A stretch of 64,000 nucleotides of DNA from Oscillospiraceae bacterium (GCA_009784625.1 WRBI01000002.1:1-64000), one strand, 5' to 3'; counted from the stretch's first letter, positions 31,748 through 40,529 are shown. Program-made: numbers and translations. Notes: generated by a model not told the origin, from the sequence alone.

Positions 31748-32863
31748 ATGGACTTTACCCTTTGCGCACCCTGTCTTTTTGGGCTTGAAAGCCCGCTAGG
31801 CCACGAGATTAAACGGATCGGCGGCAAAGACGTGATCGCCGCCGACGGCAAAGTAACCTTTAAAGGCGACTACAGCCTGCTGGCCAGGGCCAATATTTCC
31901 CTGCGGACAGCCGAGCGGGTCTGTGTTGTATTGGGCAGCTTTATGGCCACCAGCTTTACCGAATTGTTCGACGAGGTGGCAAAGCTCCCATTCGAGGAGT
32001 GGATCGGCAGGTCGGACGCGTTCCCGGTCAAGGGATGGTCGCTCAAAAGCCAGCTGCACAGCATCCCGGACTGCCAAAAGATTATCAAGCGGGCGATCGT
32101 CCGCCGGTTCGAGGCCGCTTATGGCCAGACCTGGTTTGAAGAGAGCGGCCCGGTACATCAGATTCAGTTTTCCATCCTGAAAGACGAAGTGACCGTCATG
32201 CTGGATACTTCCGGCCAAGGGCTGCACAAGCGGGGTTACCGCAAGGGCACCGGGATAGAAGCCCCAATCAAAGAGACCCTGGCCGCCGGGATCGCCGACC
32301 TTGCCCATGTGAAAGCGGACAGCGTGGTGATCGACCCGATGTGCGGCTCAGGCACATTTCTGATTGAGTCGGCGCTCAGAGCCTGCAAAATTCCGCCGGG
32401 TGCCGGACGGCCCTTCGCCGCTGAAAACTGGGGCGTCATCCCAAAAGAGGTCTGGAAAGCTGAGCGGCAGGCCGCCATGGCCGAAGTGGATACAAAAAGC
32501 GCGTTCGCCGCCCAAGGCTGGGATATCGACCCGACCGCGGCCGCCACCACCCTTGAGAACGCGAGAAAGGCGGGGATTATTGCACTGACCACCGCCAGGC
32601 AACAGGATATCTCGGCCTTTGTCCCCGACCGCGAAAAAGCGATCGTGCTCTGCAACCCGCCCTACGGTGAGCGCCTGCTTGAAATAAAGGCCGCCGAAGA
32701 ACTCTACCGGCGGATGGGTCAGGTATTTGTGCCCAAAGCCGGATATAGCTACTACATCATCAGCCCGCACGAGCAGTTCGAGTCGCTCTTCGGCCGAAAA
32801 GCCACAAAGCGCCGCAAACTCTATAACGGGATGATCAAGTGTCAGTTGTTTATGTACTTTTGA
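31748..32863 (+). CDS. THUMP-domain class I RNA methyltransferase (RlmL/YpsC-like)
   Basis: 371 aa from ATG 31748; the frame continues upstream through the terminator, so the later start is right. A THUMP-type RNA-binding segment covers about 1-155. The methyltransferase domain has DPMCGSGTFLIESAL (motif I) and the catalytic LCNPPYGERL motif (NPPY), typical of N2-guanine or N6-adenine methylation. Length and motifs match YpsC/RlmL-type 23S rRNA guanine-N2 methyltransferases. It converges with radC, one base apart. Confidence 0.92.
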   Translation: MDFTLCAPCLFGLESPLGHEIKRIGGKDVIAADGKVTFKGDYSLLARANISLRTAERVCVVLGSFMATSFTELFDEVAKLPFEEWIGRSDAFPVKGWSLKSQLHSIPDCQKIIKRAIVRRFEAAYGQTWFEESGPVHQIQFSILKDEVTVMLDTSGQGLHKRGYRKGTGIEAPIKETLAAGIADLAHVKADSVVIDPMCGSGTFLIESALRACKIPPGAGRPFAAENWGVIPKEVWKAERQAAMAEVDTKSAFAAQGWDIDPTAAATTLENARKAGIIALTTARQQDISAFVPDREKAIVLCNPPYGERLLEIKAAEELYRRMGQVFVPKAGYSYYIISPHEQFESLFGRKATKRRKLYNGMIKCQLFMYF

Positions 32864-32864
32864 C

Positions 32865-33554
32865 CTACTCCAGCATATTGTTTTCAGCCATTGAGAAAAC
32901 ATCGCCTTCGGCTACAATCAGGTGATCCATAAGCTCGATACCCACCCGGTTTAGCTCATTATAAAGGCATTTCGTGGTGTAAAGGTCTTCCCTTGACGGG
33001 TTGCAAAGCCCGCCAGGATGATTGTGGGCCAGCAGAACTTTGGCCGCGTCGCAGAGCAGTGCCAGCCGGATAACGGTCGCGGGCAGAACTTCCACCCTTT
33101 TGTGGCTGCCTTCGATGATCCGCTCGCTGTAAAGAATTTTGCCGCCGCTGCTCAAACAAACCATCTGTACGCACTCTCGGTTTTCGCCCAAAAACTTGTG
33201 CCTGACGGCGTCCTTTGCCCCGGCGACGGTCTTAATTGCCTTGCCGCCCGCGCCCGGGCCGGTGCTCTCGATATAAAGCCGGACCAAGTCGCCGCAAAGC
33301 CGGATGTGTGTGGCCGACTCAACCCCGACCCCCGGCACCCGCTTGAGGAGTTCGACCGGCGCGTCCAGCACCGCGGCCAGTGAGCCGAACCGCTCAATTA
33401 ACCGATGGGCGATTTCGTTGGTATCGCCCCGCGGGATGGTGTAAAAGAGCAGCATTTCCAGCACTTTGTGAGGCGGGAAATGCCCGAGCCCGAGCTTTTG
33501 GAACTCTTCTTTTACCCGGCGGCGGTGGCCGCTGTGCACACTCTTTTCGCTCAC
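32865..33554 (-). CDS. radC: RadC-family JAB-domain protein
   Basis: 229 aa from GTG with GGAGGGG upstream. An N-terminal helix-hairpin-helix region (LLKRVPGVGVESATHI) precedes the JAB1/MPN-type metal-binding domain with HNHPGGLCNPSREDLYTT, its H-x-H and D ligands. Despite the name, no repair activity is established for RadC. Families of this kind are linked to mobile DNA and competence. It stands alone between two RNA-modification genes. Confidence 0.93.
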   Translation of the reverse strand: MSEKSVHSGHRRRVKEEFQKLGLGHFPPHKVLEMLLFYTIPRGDTNEIAHRLIERFGSLAAVLDAPVELLKRVPGVGVESATHIRLCGDLVRLYIESTGPGAGGKAIKTVAGAKDAVRHKFLGENRECVQMVCLSSGGKILYSERIIEGSHKRVEVLPATVIRLALLCDAAKVLLAHNHPGGLCNPSREDLYTTKCLYNELNRVGIELMDHLIVAEGDVFSMAENNMLE

Positions 33555-33607
33555 TCAAATCCCCTCCCCTCTGTTCTGCATACATCATCGTCGAAAGGTG
33601 CCCGACC

Positions 33608-34549
33608 TTGAAAAGTTTTGTGATCGGAAAAAACGACGCTGGCCAGCGCCTGGATAAGTTCTTGCGAAAGGCCGTTCCCGGCCTGCCCGTTTCCCTGCTC
33701 TATAAAGCAATCCGCCAAAAGGATATCAAAATCAATAAAGGGCGATGCCACCCGGGCGACCAGCTAAGCGAAGGCGATACTTTGACCGTCTACCTGCCGG
33801 ATGATCTTTTCACGGCCAAACCATACCCGTTTTTAAATGCGGGCGCCGAGCTTGCGGTTGTGTATGAGGACGCACACATCCTTATTTGCAATAAGCCGCA
33901 AGGGCTTCTGGTGCATCAGGGGGACGGCCACAGTCCGGACACGCTTATTCTGCGGATACAGCGCTACTTATACCAAAAAGGCGAGTGGGACCCGGCGCTT
34001 GAGCACAGCTTTTCGCCCGCCCTCTGTCACCGGATTGACCGGAATACATCCGGGATTGTGATCGCCGCCAAAACGTTCGAAGCGCTCAAGATACTCACCG
34101 AAAAAATCAGAGAGCGGCAGGTCACCAAGCTCTACCTGGCCATCCTGCACGGCATACCCCAAAAGAAGTCGGGCACCCTGAAAGGCTACCTGCGCAAAAA
34201 TGAGAATGCCGGCAAGGTTGAGGTTTCCAAAAATCCATTCCCCGGCGGGAAAACCGCGTTAACCAAATATCGGATAATTGAAAGCCGGGAGGGCAAGTCG
34301 CTGGTCGAGGCCGAACTGCTGACCGGGCGAACCCACCAGATACGCGCACAGTTCGCCGCAATCGGCCACCCGCTTTGGGGGGACGCAAAGTACGGCAGCA
34401 GCCGCGAGAACAAACAGCTCGACAACCGTCAGGCGCTATGCGCCTACAAAGTGGTCTTCAGTTTTACCGGTCCGGCCGGGCCGCTTGATTATCTGTGCGG
34501 GCGGTCGTTCGAGATTCCCCCGCCATTTGGGTGGCAGCAGTCGGATTAG
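33608..34549 (+). CDS. RluA/RluD-family 23S rRNA or tRNA pseudouridine synthase
   Basis: 313 aa from TTG 33608 preceded by GAAAGGTG; the frame is open upstream but antisense to radC. An S4 RNA-binding domain (about 12-70, GQRLDKFLRKAVPG) is followed by the catalytic domain with HRIDRNTSGIVIAAK, which holds the catalytic Asp, then GRTHQIRAQFAAIGHPLWGD. Usual members have HRLDRxTSG; the Leu to Ile change is conservative. The target uridine is not predictable by eye. Confidence 0.93.
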   Translation: MKSFVIGKNDAGQRLDKFLRKAVPGLPVSLLYKAIRQKDIKINKGRCHPGDQLSEGDTLTVYLPDDLFTAKPYPFLNAGAELAVVYEDAHILICNKPQGLLVHQGDGHSPDTLILRIQRYLYQKGEWDPALEHSFSPALCHRIDRNTSGIVIAAKTFEALKILTEKIRERQVTKLYLAILHGIPQKKSGTLKGYLRKNENAGKVEVSKNPFPGGKTALTKYRIIESREGKSLVEAELLTGRTHQIRAQFAAIGHPLWGDAKYGSSRENKQLDNRQALCAYKVVFSFTGPAGPLDYLCGRSFEIPPPFGWQQSD

Positions 34550-34622
34550 CAGCCCCCTTATTGTATCGAACTTTTTAGCAGGACGCAAGTATATAAGCAT
34601 TTAATCAAAGGAGGTAATTGAG

Positions 34623-35312
34623 TTGAAGTGGGGAATCATAGCCGCCCTGGACGCGGAATTGGCGCTGATCTTGGAAGCAATGGAAATCAAGCGGGAAGAG
34701 GTCGTGTACGGGGTTCAGTTTTTCGACGGCCTGATAGATGGCAAAGAGGTGACCACAGTAACCTGCAGTATCGGGACCATCAACGCAGCGGCCTGTGCGA
34801 CTGTGCTGATACGGGAGTTTAAAGTGTCGGCCATACTCAATACCGGGGCCGCCGGCTCAACCACCAGCGAAATGAACCTTTTAGATGTCGTGCTGAGCAG
34901 CGAGGTGCTTTTTCACGACGCCGATGTCCGGTTTATGCGCGATTATCACCCTTATCAAGAAAGCTTCCTGGCCGATCGCTCACTGATTGCCCTGGCTGAA
35001 AAGTGTATTTCCGAGATGGAAGACCGCGGCTTTAACTACCGGGTCGGGCGGATTGCCACCGGTGATGTTTTTGTCGACGACCTGGCTGTCAAGCGGGATA
35101 TCATCGCGCGGGTCAATCCGCTATGTGTTGAGATGGAGGGCGCGGCCATCGGCCAAATCGCGTATATGAGTGACACGCCGTTTCTGATCATTCGCAGCCT
35201 GTCGGATGATTCGGGCGAGGATGCGCAAGGGTCGTTTGAAAACCTGTTAGAGCGCGCGGCAAAACACTCAGCCGCCATTGTGCTCAAGATGATCGCGGCA
35301 AAACTCGAATAG
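34623..35312 (+). CDS. mtnN: 5'-methylthioadenosine/S-adenosylhomocysteine nucleosidase
   Basis: 229 aa from TTG 34623 after AAAGGAGGTAA. It hydrolyses MTA and SAH to adenine and the thio-sugar, feeding methionine salvage. The catalytic residues are visible: Glu in ALDAELALI, the substrate loop ATGDVFV, Glu in CVEMEGAAIGQ and the catalytic Asp in RSLSDDSGED. Length is typical. It is a single gene closed by a strong terminator. Confidence 0.95.
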   Translation: MKWGIIAALDAELALILEAMEIKREEVVYGVQFFDGLIDGKEVTTVTCSIGTINAAACATVLIREFKVSAILNTGAAGSTTSEMNLLDVVLSSEVLFHDADVRFMRDYHPYQESFLADRSLIALAEKCISEMEDRGFNYRVGRIATGDVFVDDLAVKRDIIARVNPLCVEMEGAAIGQIAYMSDTPFLIIRSLSDDSGEDAQGSFENLLERAAKHSAAIVLKMIAAKLE

Positions 35313-35329
35313 GCCGCTATGCCTACATA

Positions 35330-35366
35330 AAGAAAAGAAGCCCCCGGTCAGAAGGCTTCTTTTCTT
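35330..35366 (+). terminator. Terminator after mtnN
   Basis: A 13-bp stem AAGAAAAGAAGCC/GGCTTCTTTTCTT with an 11-base loop. T-rich on either strand, so it also serves the convergent zinc-ribbon gene. Confidence 0.9.
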
Positions 35367-35375
35367 AATTTCACA

Positions 35376-35657
35376 CTACTCTTGCTCTTCTTTTTGTTTT
35401 GCGAAACAGTCGCTGCAATAGACCGGGCGGTCTTCCCGCGGCCGGAAAGGAACTTTCGCGGGGCTTCCACATTCAGCGCAGGTCGCGGTAAACATTTCGC
35501 GATCGCCTCTGGCACTGCTCTTGCGCTGATCCCGGCAGTTTTTGCAGCGTTGGGGCTCGTTCACGAAGCCTCGTTCGGCGTAGAACTCCTGCTCACCGAC
35601 GGTGAACATGAATTCACTTCCACATTCTTTACAGTTTAGAGCTTTTTCTGTGTACAT
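35376..35657 (-). CDS. Zinc-ribbon protein, CxxC-x17-CxxC type
   Basis: 93 aa. Two zinc-binding units are seen: CKECGSEF with CKNC (about 9-42), and CAECGSPA with CSDCF (about 60-85). This matches the family of small clostridial zinc-ribbon proteins with paired CxxC motifs and a glutamate-rich tail. They probably bind nucleic acid or protein, but the function is not established. GAGG lies 7 bases before the ATG. A consensus promoter lies about 450 bases upstream, which would give an unusually long leader. Confidence 0.85.
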   Translation of the reverse strand: MYTEKALNCKECGSEFMFTVGEQEFYAERGFVNEPQRCKNCRDQRKSSARGDREMFTATCAECGSPAKVPFRPREDRPVYCSDCFAKQKEEQE

Positions 35658-36115
35658 TCCTTAACCTCGCTTACCGTTTCAGTTTTACCCATGGACTGCA
35701 AAAATGACCATGCTCCGCTTGCCTGGGGCACCCGATTTTTTTGCCAAGGGCATTGCGTGTGTTTTAAAACCCATTGTCACGCCATCGCGGCACATCTTCA
35801 CTTGTTCTTTCACACAAAAATGCCGGTTAATACAATTGTGGCGACGGAAACTGAGAGGGCGCTCCCCACCGGTATTAAAAAGCATTGCCTGCGTTTTTCG
35901 CGCGAAATGCCAAACAGATTTGCACCACACCGACACAACAAGCGGATTCACAACACATTCTTATTGACAGCCGTCCGGCTGGTAAACTAAGTAAAACCGA
36001 TTCAATATCGCGAAAACCGGTGCGACCCTATTACGAGCGTCTCGTTTTCTATCAATCAAAAAGGGGATAAAAGATAAAATTTAGCAAAATATGCATAAAT
36101 TTCTCCTTGTTTGAC
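35658..36115 (-). other. Long untranslated leader upstream of the zinc-ribbon gene
   Basis: No convincing gene fills this stretch of about 450 bases. It holds short local hairpins on the minus strand (for example ACGAG/CTCGT near 36040) and a possible 14-codon leader frame at 36052-36096. If the promoter at 36116-36144 is real, it would be transcribed as the 5' leader of the zinc-ribbon gene or as a separate RNA. Confidence 0.4.
36052..36096 (-). CDS. Possible 14-aa leader peptide
   Basis: AAGGAG lies 6 bases before ATG 36096, and the frame MHILLNFIFYPLFD ends in TGA. It begins about 20 bases after the predicted transcription start. The strong ribosome site is the main support. It could be a leader peptide controlling the downstream transcript. 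Confidence 0.35.
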   Translation of the reverse strand: MHILLNFIFYPLFD

Positions 36116-36144
36116 AGTCTACCCTAAAGTCGAGGGAATGTCAA
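36116..36144 (-). promoter_or_regulatory. Strong sigma-A promoter reading toward the zinc-ribbon gene
   Basis: On the minus strand TTGACA (36139-36144), 17 bases, TAGACT (36116-36121). Confidence 0.7.
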
Positions 36145-36207
36145 GCAATTTTTGTGTAATTGGGCGTGTTTTTCGATCGTGTTTCCAAAGATTTATCTCG
36201 ATTGCCA

Positions 36208-36242
36208 AAAACGGAAAAGGTGGCCGGATATCACGGCCGGTT
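36208..36242 (-). terminator. Terminator of rlmCD
   Basis: On the minus strand a GGCCG/CGGCC hairpin (36222-36238, extended imperfectly) is followed by ACCTTTTCCGTTTTT. It lies about 20 bases past the gene's stop. Confidence 0.6.
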
Positions 36243-36258
36243 TGATTTGATGCGGGGG

Positions 36259-37614
36259 TTACCGGTCGGATAAAACCAGCTCTAAAACACACTCAACATG
36301 GGCGGTGCGGGGAAAGAGGTCGACCACTCGGCCCTTAGTCGCTTTGTAGCCTTTTTGCGCCAGCTGCGCGGCGTCCCGGGCCAAAGTTGCGCTGTTACAG
36401 CTGATGTAAACAATCCTCGGCGGCAAGATCGCGATGATCTGTTCAATGGTCTCGGCGTCCAGCCCTTTGCGCGGCGGGTCGATCAGGGCGATATCCGGAC
36501 GCACACCCCACTTGCGCAGCTGGCCGGCAGCCTGTGCGGCGGCCGCGGTCAGAAACCTTGCGTTGTCTATCCCATTTACCCTGGCGTTCTCCTCCGCGTC
36601 CAACACCGCCTCCGGGAATATCTCAACGCCGATTACGCTTTTCACTTTCGAAGCCATCGAGAGCCCGATTGCTCCCGCCCCGCAGTAAAGATCAAGCAGG
36701 GTCTCCCGCCCGTTGGGTGCGGCATATTCGAGCACAGTCCCGTAAAGCAGTTCGGCGGCCTGGCGGTTGACTTGATAAAAGCTTTGGGGCGAAAGCCGGA
36801 TTTTCAGCCCGCACAAAGTATCTTCAATCGCCGGCGGGCCGAAAAGGTGCCGGGTCTTTTTGCCGAAGATGGCGTTGGTGCGCTCGCGGTTTATATTGAT
36901 GTGAAAAGACAGCGGCCCGGGACAGAGCGGTTTGAGCCGCTTGACCAGCGTGTCGGCCAACGGAAAATCCCGGCCGTTTAACACCAGACAGACCAGCGTT
37001 TGGCTGCTGGACTCGGCGCAGCGGATGCAGATTTGGCGCAGCAGCCCGCTGTGACTGCCCTCATCATAAGCGGGGATGCTGTGCTCTTCACAAAAAGCGG
37101 TAATCTCGCGGGTGAGGTCGGCGAAGAAAGCCGGTTGGAGGCGGCAGTCCTCGACCGGGATCAAGGTGTGTGAGCGGGGTGCGAAGAATCCGGCCCTGAT
37201 TTTGTCGTTCACCAGACGTACCGGATATTGGGCTTTGTTGCGGTAGCGGCCTTGTATTGGGGAGGATGTGATTGAATCCCACCGCGGAGTTAATTTTCCG
37301 ATTCTGGCCAGGTTTTCGTGTACCCAGTTTTCCTTTGCGGCCAATTCGGCCCGGTAGCTTAAGTGGCGCAGGGTACAGCCACCACAACGGGGGTAAGCCG
37401 GGCAATCATTTTGGACTCTGTCCGGCGACGGTTTGATTATGCTTTCTAATCTGGCGTAGGCGTAGTTGGGGTGGGTTTTTAGGATCTTTGCTTCCACCTC
37501 GTCGCCGGGGGCGGTGTTTGGGATAAAGATGGCCATGCCGTTGTGGCGGGCGATCCCGTTTCCCTCGTGGGACAGGGCGGTTATGGTTAAGTTCAGCTGC
37601 TCATTTTTTTGCAT
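36259..37614 (-). CDS. rlmCD: 23S rRNA (uracil-C5)-methyltransferase, RlmCD/RumA family
   Basis: 451 aa; AAGGAGA before the ATG. An N-terminal TRAM domain (about 1-58) binds RNA. The cysteine set CPAYPRCGGCTLRHL (about 70-85) is the iron-sulfur site of the family. The methyltransferase domain has DLYCGAGAIGLSMA, the QVNRQAAELLY stretch, DPPRKGLD and the catalytic YISCNSATLARD Cys near the end. It makes 5-methyluridine in 23S rRNA; whether it modifies one or two positions cannot be told from sequence. Single gene. Confidence 0.94.
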   Translation of the reverse strand: MQKNEQLNLTITALSHEGNGIARHNGMAIFIPNTAPGDEVEAKILKTHPNYAYARLESIIKPSPDRVQNDCPAYPRCGGCTLRHLSYRAELAAKENWVHENLARIGKLTPRWDSITSSPIQGRYRNKAQYPVRLVNDKIRAGFFAPRSHTLIPVEDCRLQPAFFADLTREITAFCEEHSIPAYDEGSHSGLLRQICIRCAESSSQTLVCLVLNGRDFPLADTLVKRLKPLCPGPLSFHININRERTNAIFGKKTRHLFGPPAIEDTLCGLKIRLSPQSFYQVNRQAAELLYGTVLEYAAPNGRETLLDLYCGAGAIGLSMASKVKSVIGVEIFPEAVLDAEENARVNGIDNARFLTAAAAQAAGQLRKWGVRPDIALIDPPRKGLDAETIEQIIAILPPRIVYISCNSATLARDAAQLAQKGYKATKGRVVDLFPRTAHVECVLELVLSDR

Positions 37615-37739
37615 CTTAGTTCTCCTTGGTACATTGTGGTTGGTTTGATTATATCTTTTTGTTGGGGTGGTGTCCAGCGGGCGGGCCGGATATTGGTCTT
37701 GTGTACACCTAGATTAGACTTTGAAAGGGTTATTGATAT

Positions 37740-37768
37740 TTGCGATCGGTTACAATCTATATTATAAT
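37740..37768 (+). promoter_or_regulatory. Promoter of the flavodoxin gene
   Basis: TTGCGA (37740-37745), 17 bases, TATAAT (37763-37768), about 32 bases before the start codon. Confidence 0.7.
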
Positions 37769-37800
37769 AACACGGTACACAATTTGAGAGGGGTGATGTT

Positions 37801-38325
37801 TTGGGCGGTGTAGCTGTCATTTATAAATCCAAGTACGGGAGCACCAGGCGGTATGCCGAGTGGATTGGTTCGGCGCTGGGCGCTTCTGTTTTGGAGGCCG
37901 GCGCGGTCAAGCCGGATTCGCTTATGGGTTACGATCTGGTTATTTACGGCGGCGGGCTGTATGCGGGCGGGATCAATGGGGTTGATCTGGTAACAAAAAA
38001 ACCTTGTAAGGCACTGGTGGTTTTTACGGTTGGATTGGCCGACCCCAGCGAAACCGATTACACCGGCGTTCTTGACCAGAACTTTAAGGGCGGCCTTCGG
38101 TCTGCTGTAAAGGTTTTTCACTTGCGGGGCGGGATCGACTTTGGCAAACTTGGGCTGGTGCATAAAGGGATAATGGCCATGGTCCGCAAGTCGATAGCTA
38201 AGAAAAATCCGGCACAGATGTCCGGCGAAGAGAAAGCGATCGCGCTGATAAACGGCGAAAACGCCGATTTCACCGACCGCGCAGCGATCGAGCCGATTGT
38301 CGCGTATGTCAAAGAAATTCTTTAA
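37801..38325 (+). CDS. Flavodoxin-domain protein
   Basis: 174 aa from TTG 37801 with GAGGGGTGA upstream. The FMN phosphate loop KSKYGSTRRYAEWI is at the N-terminus, then DLVIYGGGLYAGGI and a long C-terminal helical part (GIMAMVRKSIAKKN). The extended length and MAMV...KKN segment recall HemG-like or clostridial flavodoxin-domain proteins that carry electrons between redox partners. The partner is unknown. Confidence 0.88.
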   Translation: MGGVAVIYKSKYGSTRRYAEWIGSALGASVLEAGAVKPDSLMGYDLVIYGGGLYAGGINGVDLVTKKPCKALVVFTVGLADPSETDYTGVLDQNFKGGLRSAVKVFHLRGGIDFGKLGLVHKGIMAMVRKSIAKKNPAQMSGEEKAIALINGENADFTDRAAIEPIVAYVKEIL

Positions 38326-38346
38326 TGCAAGAAAGGGCTATACATC

Positions 38347-38375
38347 TTGCGAAATGCGCGGGGATCGGTTAGAAT
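38347..38375 (+). promoter_or_regulatory. Promoter of the aminotransferase gene
   Basis: TTGCGA (38347-38352), 17 bases, TAGAAT (38370-38375). Confidence 0.6.
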
Positions 38376-38397
38376 AATTGGGTGAACACTATTCGAC

Positions 38398-39699
38398 ATG
38401 AAGGGGATGGGTAAAGTGGCGGCATACGGTCAAATGAGCAGGACACAGCTGGAAAGCGAGCTGGCGGCACTCAAAAAAGAGTACGAGGGTTACAAAGCCA
38501 AAGGCTTAAAGCTGGATTTGAGCCGGGGCAAGCCTGAGCGGATTCAGGTTGAACTTTCGCTGCCCATGCTTGACCTCTTGGGTTCGGGCGACAGCTTATC
38601 CGCTGAGGATGGGACAGACCTTTGCAACTACGGTGTTTTGGACGGAATCCCCGAAGCCAAGCGGCTGATGGCCGAGATGCTGGGCGTTTCGGCCGGACAG
38701 GTGTTTATCGGCGGGAACTCCAGCCTCAACTTGATGCACGATTGTATGGGCATTGGTTTTGTACACGGCTACCCCGGCGGGAGCGGCGGCTGGCACAAAG
38801 AGCCGGGCGTCAAGTTCCTCTGCCCCTCGCCCGGATATGACCGCCACTTTGCGGTGGCCGCAAACTTTGGCTTTGAGCTGGTCAGCCTGCCCATGACCGA
38901 AGAGGGCCCGGATATGGACGAGGTCGAGCGCCTGATTGCCGACCCCGCCGTTAAGGGTATCTGGTGTGTGCCCAAATACCAAAATCCGCTGGGAATCACA
39001 TTCTCGGATGAGGTTGTCAAGCGGTTTGCCGCCCTCAGTCCCGCGGCCGGCGATTTTCGCATCTTCTGGGACAACGCCTACGCCGTCCACGACCTTTACC
39101 CCGGCCAGGGGGATGTCCTCTTAAACCTGATGGATGCGCTCACAAAGACCGGGAAGCAAGACATGGCCCTTATGTTTACCTCCACATCCAAGATCACATT
39201 CCCGGGCGCGGGGATTTCAGCCATCGGCGCGTCCCAAAACAACATCGCCTGGATTAAAAAGCAGATGGGTCAACAGACCATCGGCTACGACAAACTCAAT
39301 CAACTTCGGCATGTCAGGTTCTTGCCTGATATGAAAGCGGTGAACGCCCTGATGGTCAAGCACGCCGACTTTTTGCGGCCCAAGTTTGAGGCGGTGCAAG
39401 AGGCGCTGGATACCGGCCTGACCGATTCCGGCGTGGCCTGCTGGACCAAGCCCAGAGGCGGCTATTTCATCTCGCTGGATCTGCTGGATGGCTGCGCAAA
39501 GCGCACGGTAACACTCTGCAAAGAAGCCGGGGTTGTGATGACCGACGCCGGCGCGCCGTTTCCCCACGGCAAAGACCCGGACGACAAAAACATCCGTATC
39601 GCGCCCAGCTTTGCCCGTATCCCCGAAGCGAAAGAGGCCGCGACCCTGCTCTGTATCTGTGCCAAAATCGCCTGCGCCGAAAAGCTGTTGGCCGATTAG
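38398..39699 (+). CDS. Class I aminotransferase (aspartate aminotransferase, MocR-like subgroup Ic)
   Basis: 433 aa from ATG 38398; GTG 38416 is an alternative start. It is a PLP enzyme of the Aminotran_MocR (PF12897) kind: LDLSRGKPE at the N-terminus, SSLNLMHD for cofactor phosphate contacts, WCVPKYQNPLGITFSDE, FWDNAYAVHDL, the Schiff-base lysine in STSKITFPGAG, and NIRIAPSFA near the end. No DNA-binding domain is present. It most likely interconverts aspartate or alanine with their keto acids. Single gene with its own promoter and terminator. Confidence 0.92.
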   Translation: MKGMGKVAAYGQMSRTQLESELAALKKEYEGYKAKGLKLDLSRGKPERIQVELSLPMLDLLGSGDSLSAEDGTDLCNYGVLDGIPEAKRLMAEMLGVSAGQVFIGGNSSLNLMHDCMGIGFVHGYPGGSGGWHKEPGVKFLCPSPGYDRHFAVAANFGFELVSLPMTEEGPDMDEVERLIADPAVKGIWCVPKYQNPLGITFSDEVVKRFAALSPAAGDFRIFWDNAYAVHDLYPGQGDVLLNLMDALTKTGKQDMALMFTSTSKITFPGAGISAIGASQNNIAWIKKQMGQQTIGYDKLNQLRHVRFLPDMKAVNALMVKHADFLRPKFEAVQEALDTGLTDSGVACWTKPRGGYFISLDLLDGCAKRTVTLCKEAGVVMTDAGAPFPHGKDPDDKNIRIAPSFARIPEAKEAATLLCICAKIACAEKLLAD

Positions 39700-39715
39700 A
39701 ACCTGAAAAAAGTAG

Positions 39716-39760
39716 AACGCTGGCAAACGCGGAAAGTTCCCGTTACTGTCAGCGTTTTAC
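39716..39760 (+). terminator. Terminator after the aminotransferase gene
   Basis: An outer stem AACGCTG/CAGCGTT with an imperfect inner stem, followed by TTTACTATTT, 16 bases past the stop. Confidence 0.7.
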
Positions 39761-39830
39761 TATTTATTGGCAATTTCATAACATAAGGTATAAAACTCAA
39801 AAGAAATTACGAAAACTGTGGAATATCCTG

Positions 39831-39859
39831 TTGAAAATAGTTGAAAGATATGCTATTAT
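39831..39859 (+). promoter_or_regulatory. Promoter of the 154-aa membrane protein gene
   Basis: TTGAAA (39831-39836), 17 bases, TATTAT (39854-39859). The -10 touches the start of the family D repeat, so the transcript would begin inside that hairpin. Confidence 0.6.
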
Positions 39860-39934
39860 AGTAGCTGGAAAATAGGAATAGCAGAATGTTTCCATTCGCA
39901 TCTCTTACTTCTATTTTCTAATTTCCAGCTACTA
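39859..39934. repeat. Palindromic repeat, family D, copy 2
   Basis: TAGTAGCTGGAAA (39859-39871) is a perfect inverted repeat of 39922-39934. The inner AAAATAGGAATAGCAG matches the core of the copy at 27989-28084. Confidence 0.6.
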
Positions 39935-39949
39935 TACGGGGGTTATGTT

Positions 39950-40414
39950 ATGAAGCGCCGACTTTATTCGAACATGCGGCGGATGACCGCGCTGTTTAGC
40001 GTAGCGATTCTCTGCGTGACCCTTTCCGCGCTCACTTTGCGCCTGACCGTGTTGGGTGACTTGGCCGGTGGATTGCCCGGCGGGGCATCGATTGAGCGGG
40101 TGGAGTCCGACCTGCTCGATTACACCATTGCAAGGCGGGTCACATTCCGCACCGCAACCGCAAGAGGGGATATGCGGATCGAAAATTTAAGCGACACATT
40201 TTACATGAGTGTGAGCATCATCCTGCCCGATACCGAGCAAGAAGTCTTTTACTCCGGGCTGATTGAGCCGGGCCAATCGCTGCCCGAACGCGCGCTGCAT
40301 GTACAGCTGCCCACCGGCACCCACGAGAGCGTCGCGCGGATCACCGCTTATGACCCGAACACGCTGCAGCCCCGCGGAAGCCACGACCGCGAGATCACGC
40401 TCTACATAGGTTAG
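39950..40414 (+). CDS. Hypothetical membrane-anchored extracellular protein (154 aa)
   Basis: MKRRLYSNMRR start after GGGGG. One membrane segment (about 13-30) with positive residues before it, then an extracellular beta-rich domain (SIILPDTEQEVFYSGLIEPGQSLPE, then AYDPNTLQPRG). I recognise no family. The domain pattern recalls small Ig-like or FixG-like strands. It stands alone with its own promoter and terminator. Confidence 0.7.
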   Translation: MKRRLYSNMRRMTALFSVAILCVTLSALTLRLTVLGDLAGGLPGGASIERVESDLLDYTIARRVTFRTATARGDMRIENLSDTFYMSVSIILPDTEQEVFYSGLIEPGQSLPERALHVQLPTGTHESVARITAYDPNTLQPRGSHDREITLYIG

Positions 40415-40437
40415 ACGAAAGTGTAATAACATAGGAG

Positions 40438-40475
40438 GACGAAAGCCGGAGTGGCCTCTCCCGCTTTCGTCTTTT
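40438..40475 (+). terminator. Terminator after the 154-aa protein gene
   Basis: GACGAAAG pairs with CTTTCGTC around an imperfect G+C-rich inner stem, followed by TTTT. Confidence 0.75.
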
Positions 40476-40529
40476 CAATTATAATCGTGACAAGCTTGAA
40501 AAGCGGGGCAGGCTTCGCGCGGATGTTTT

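Noticed and set aside
33380..33607. N-terminal extension of the pseudouridine synthase frame
   Set aside because: It lies antisense to radC, and the ribosome site and family start support TTG 33608.
35685..35951. An 88-residue minus-strand frame in the zinc-ribbon leader
   Set aside because: No ribosome site, no recognisable pattern, and residue composition unlike a folded protein; left as an untranslated region.
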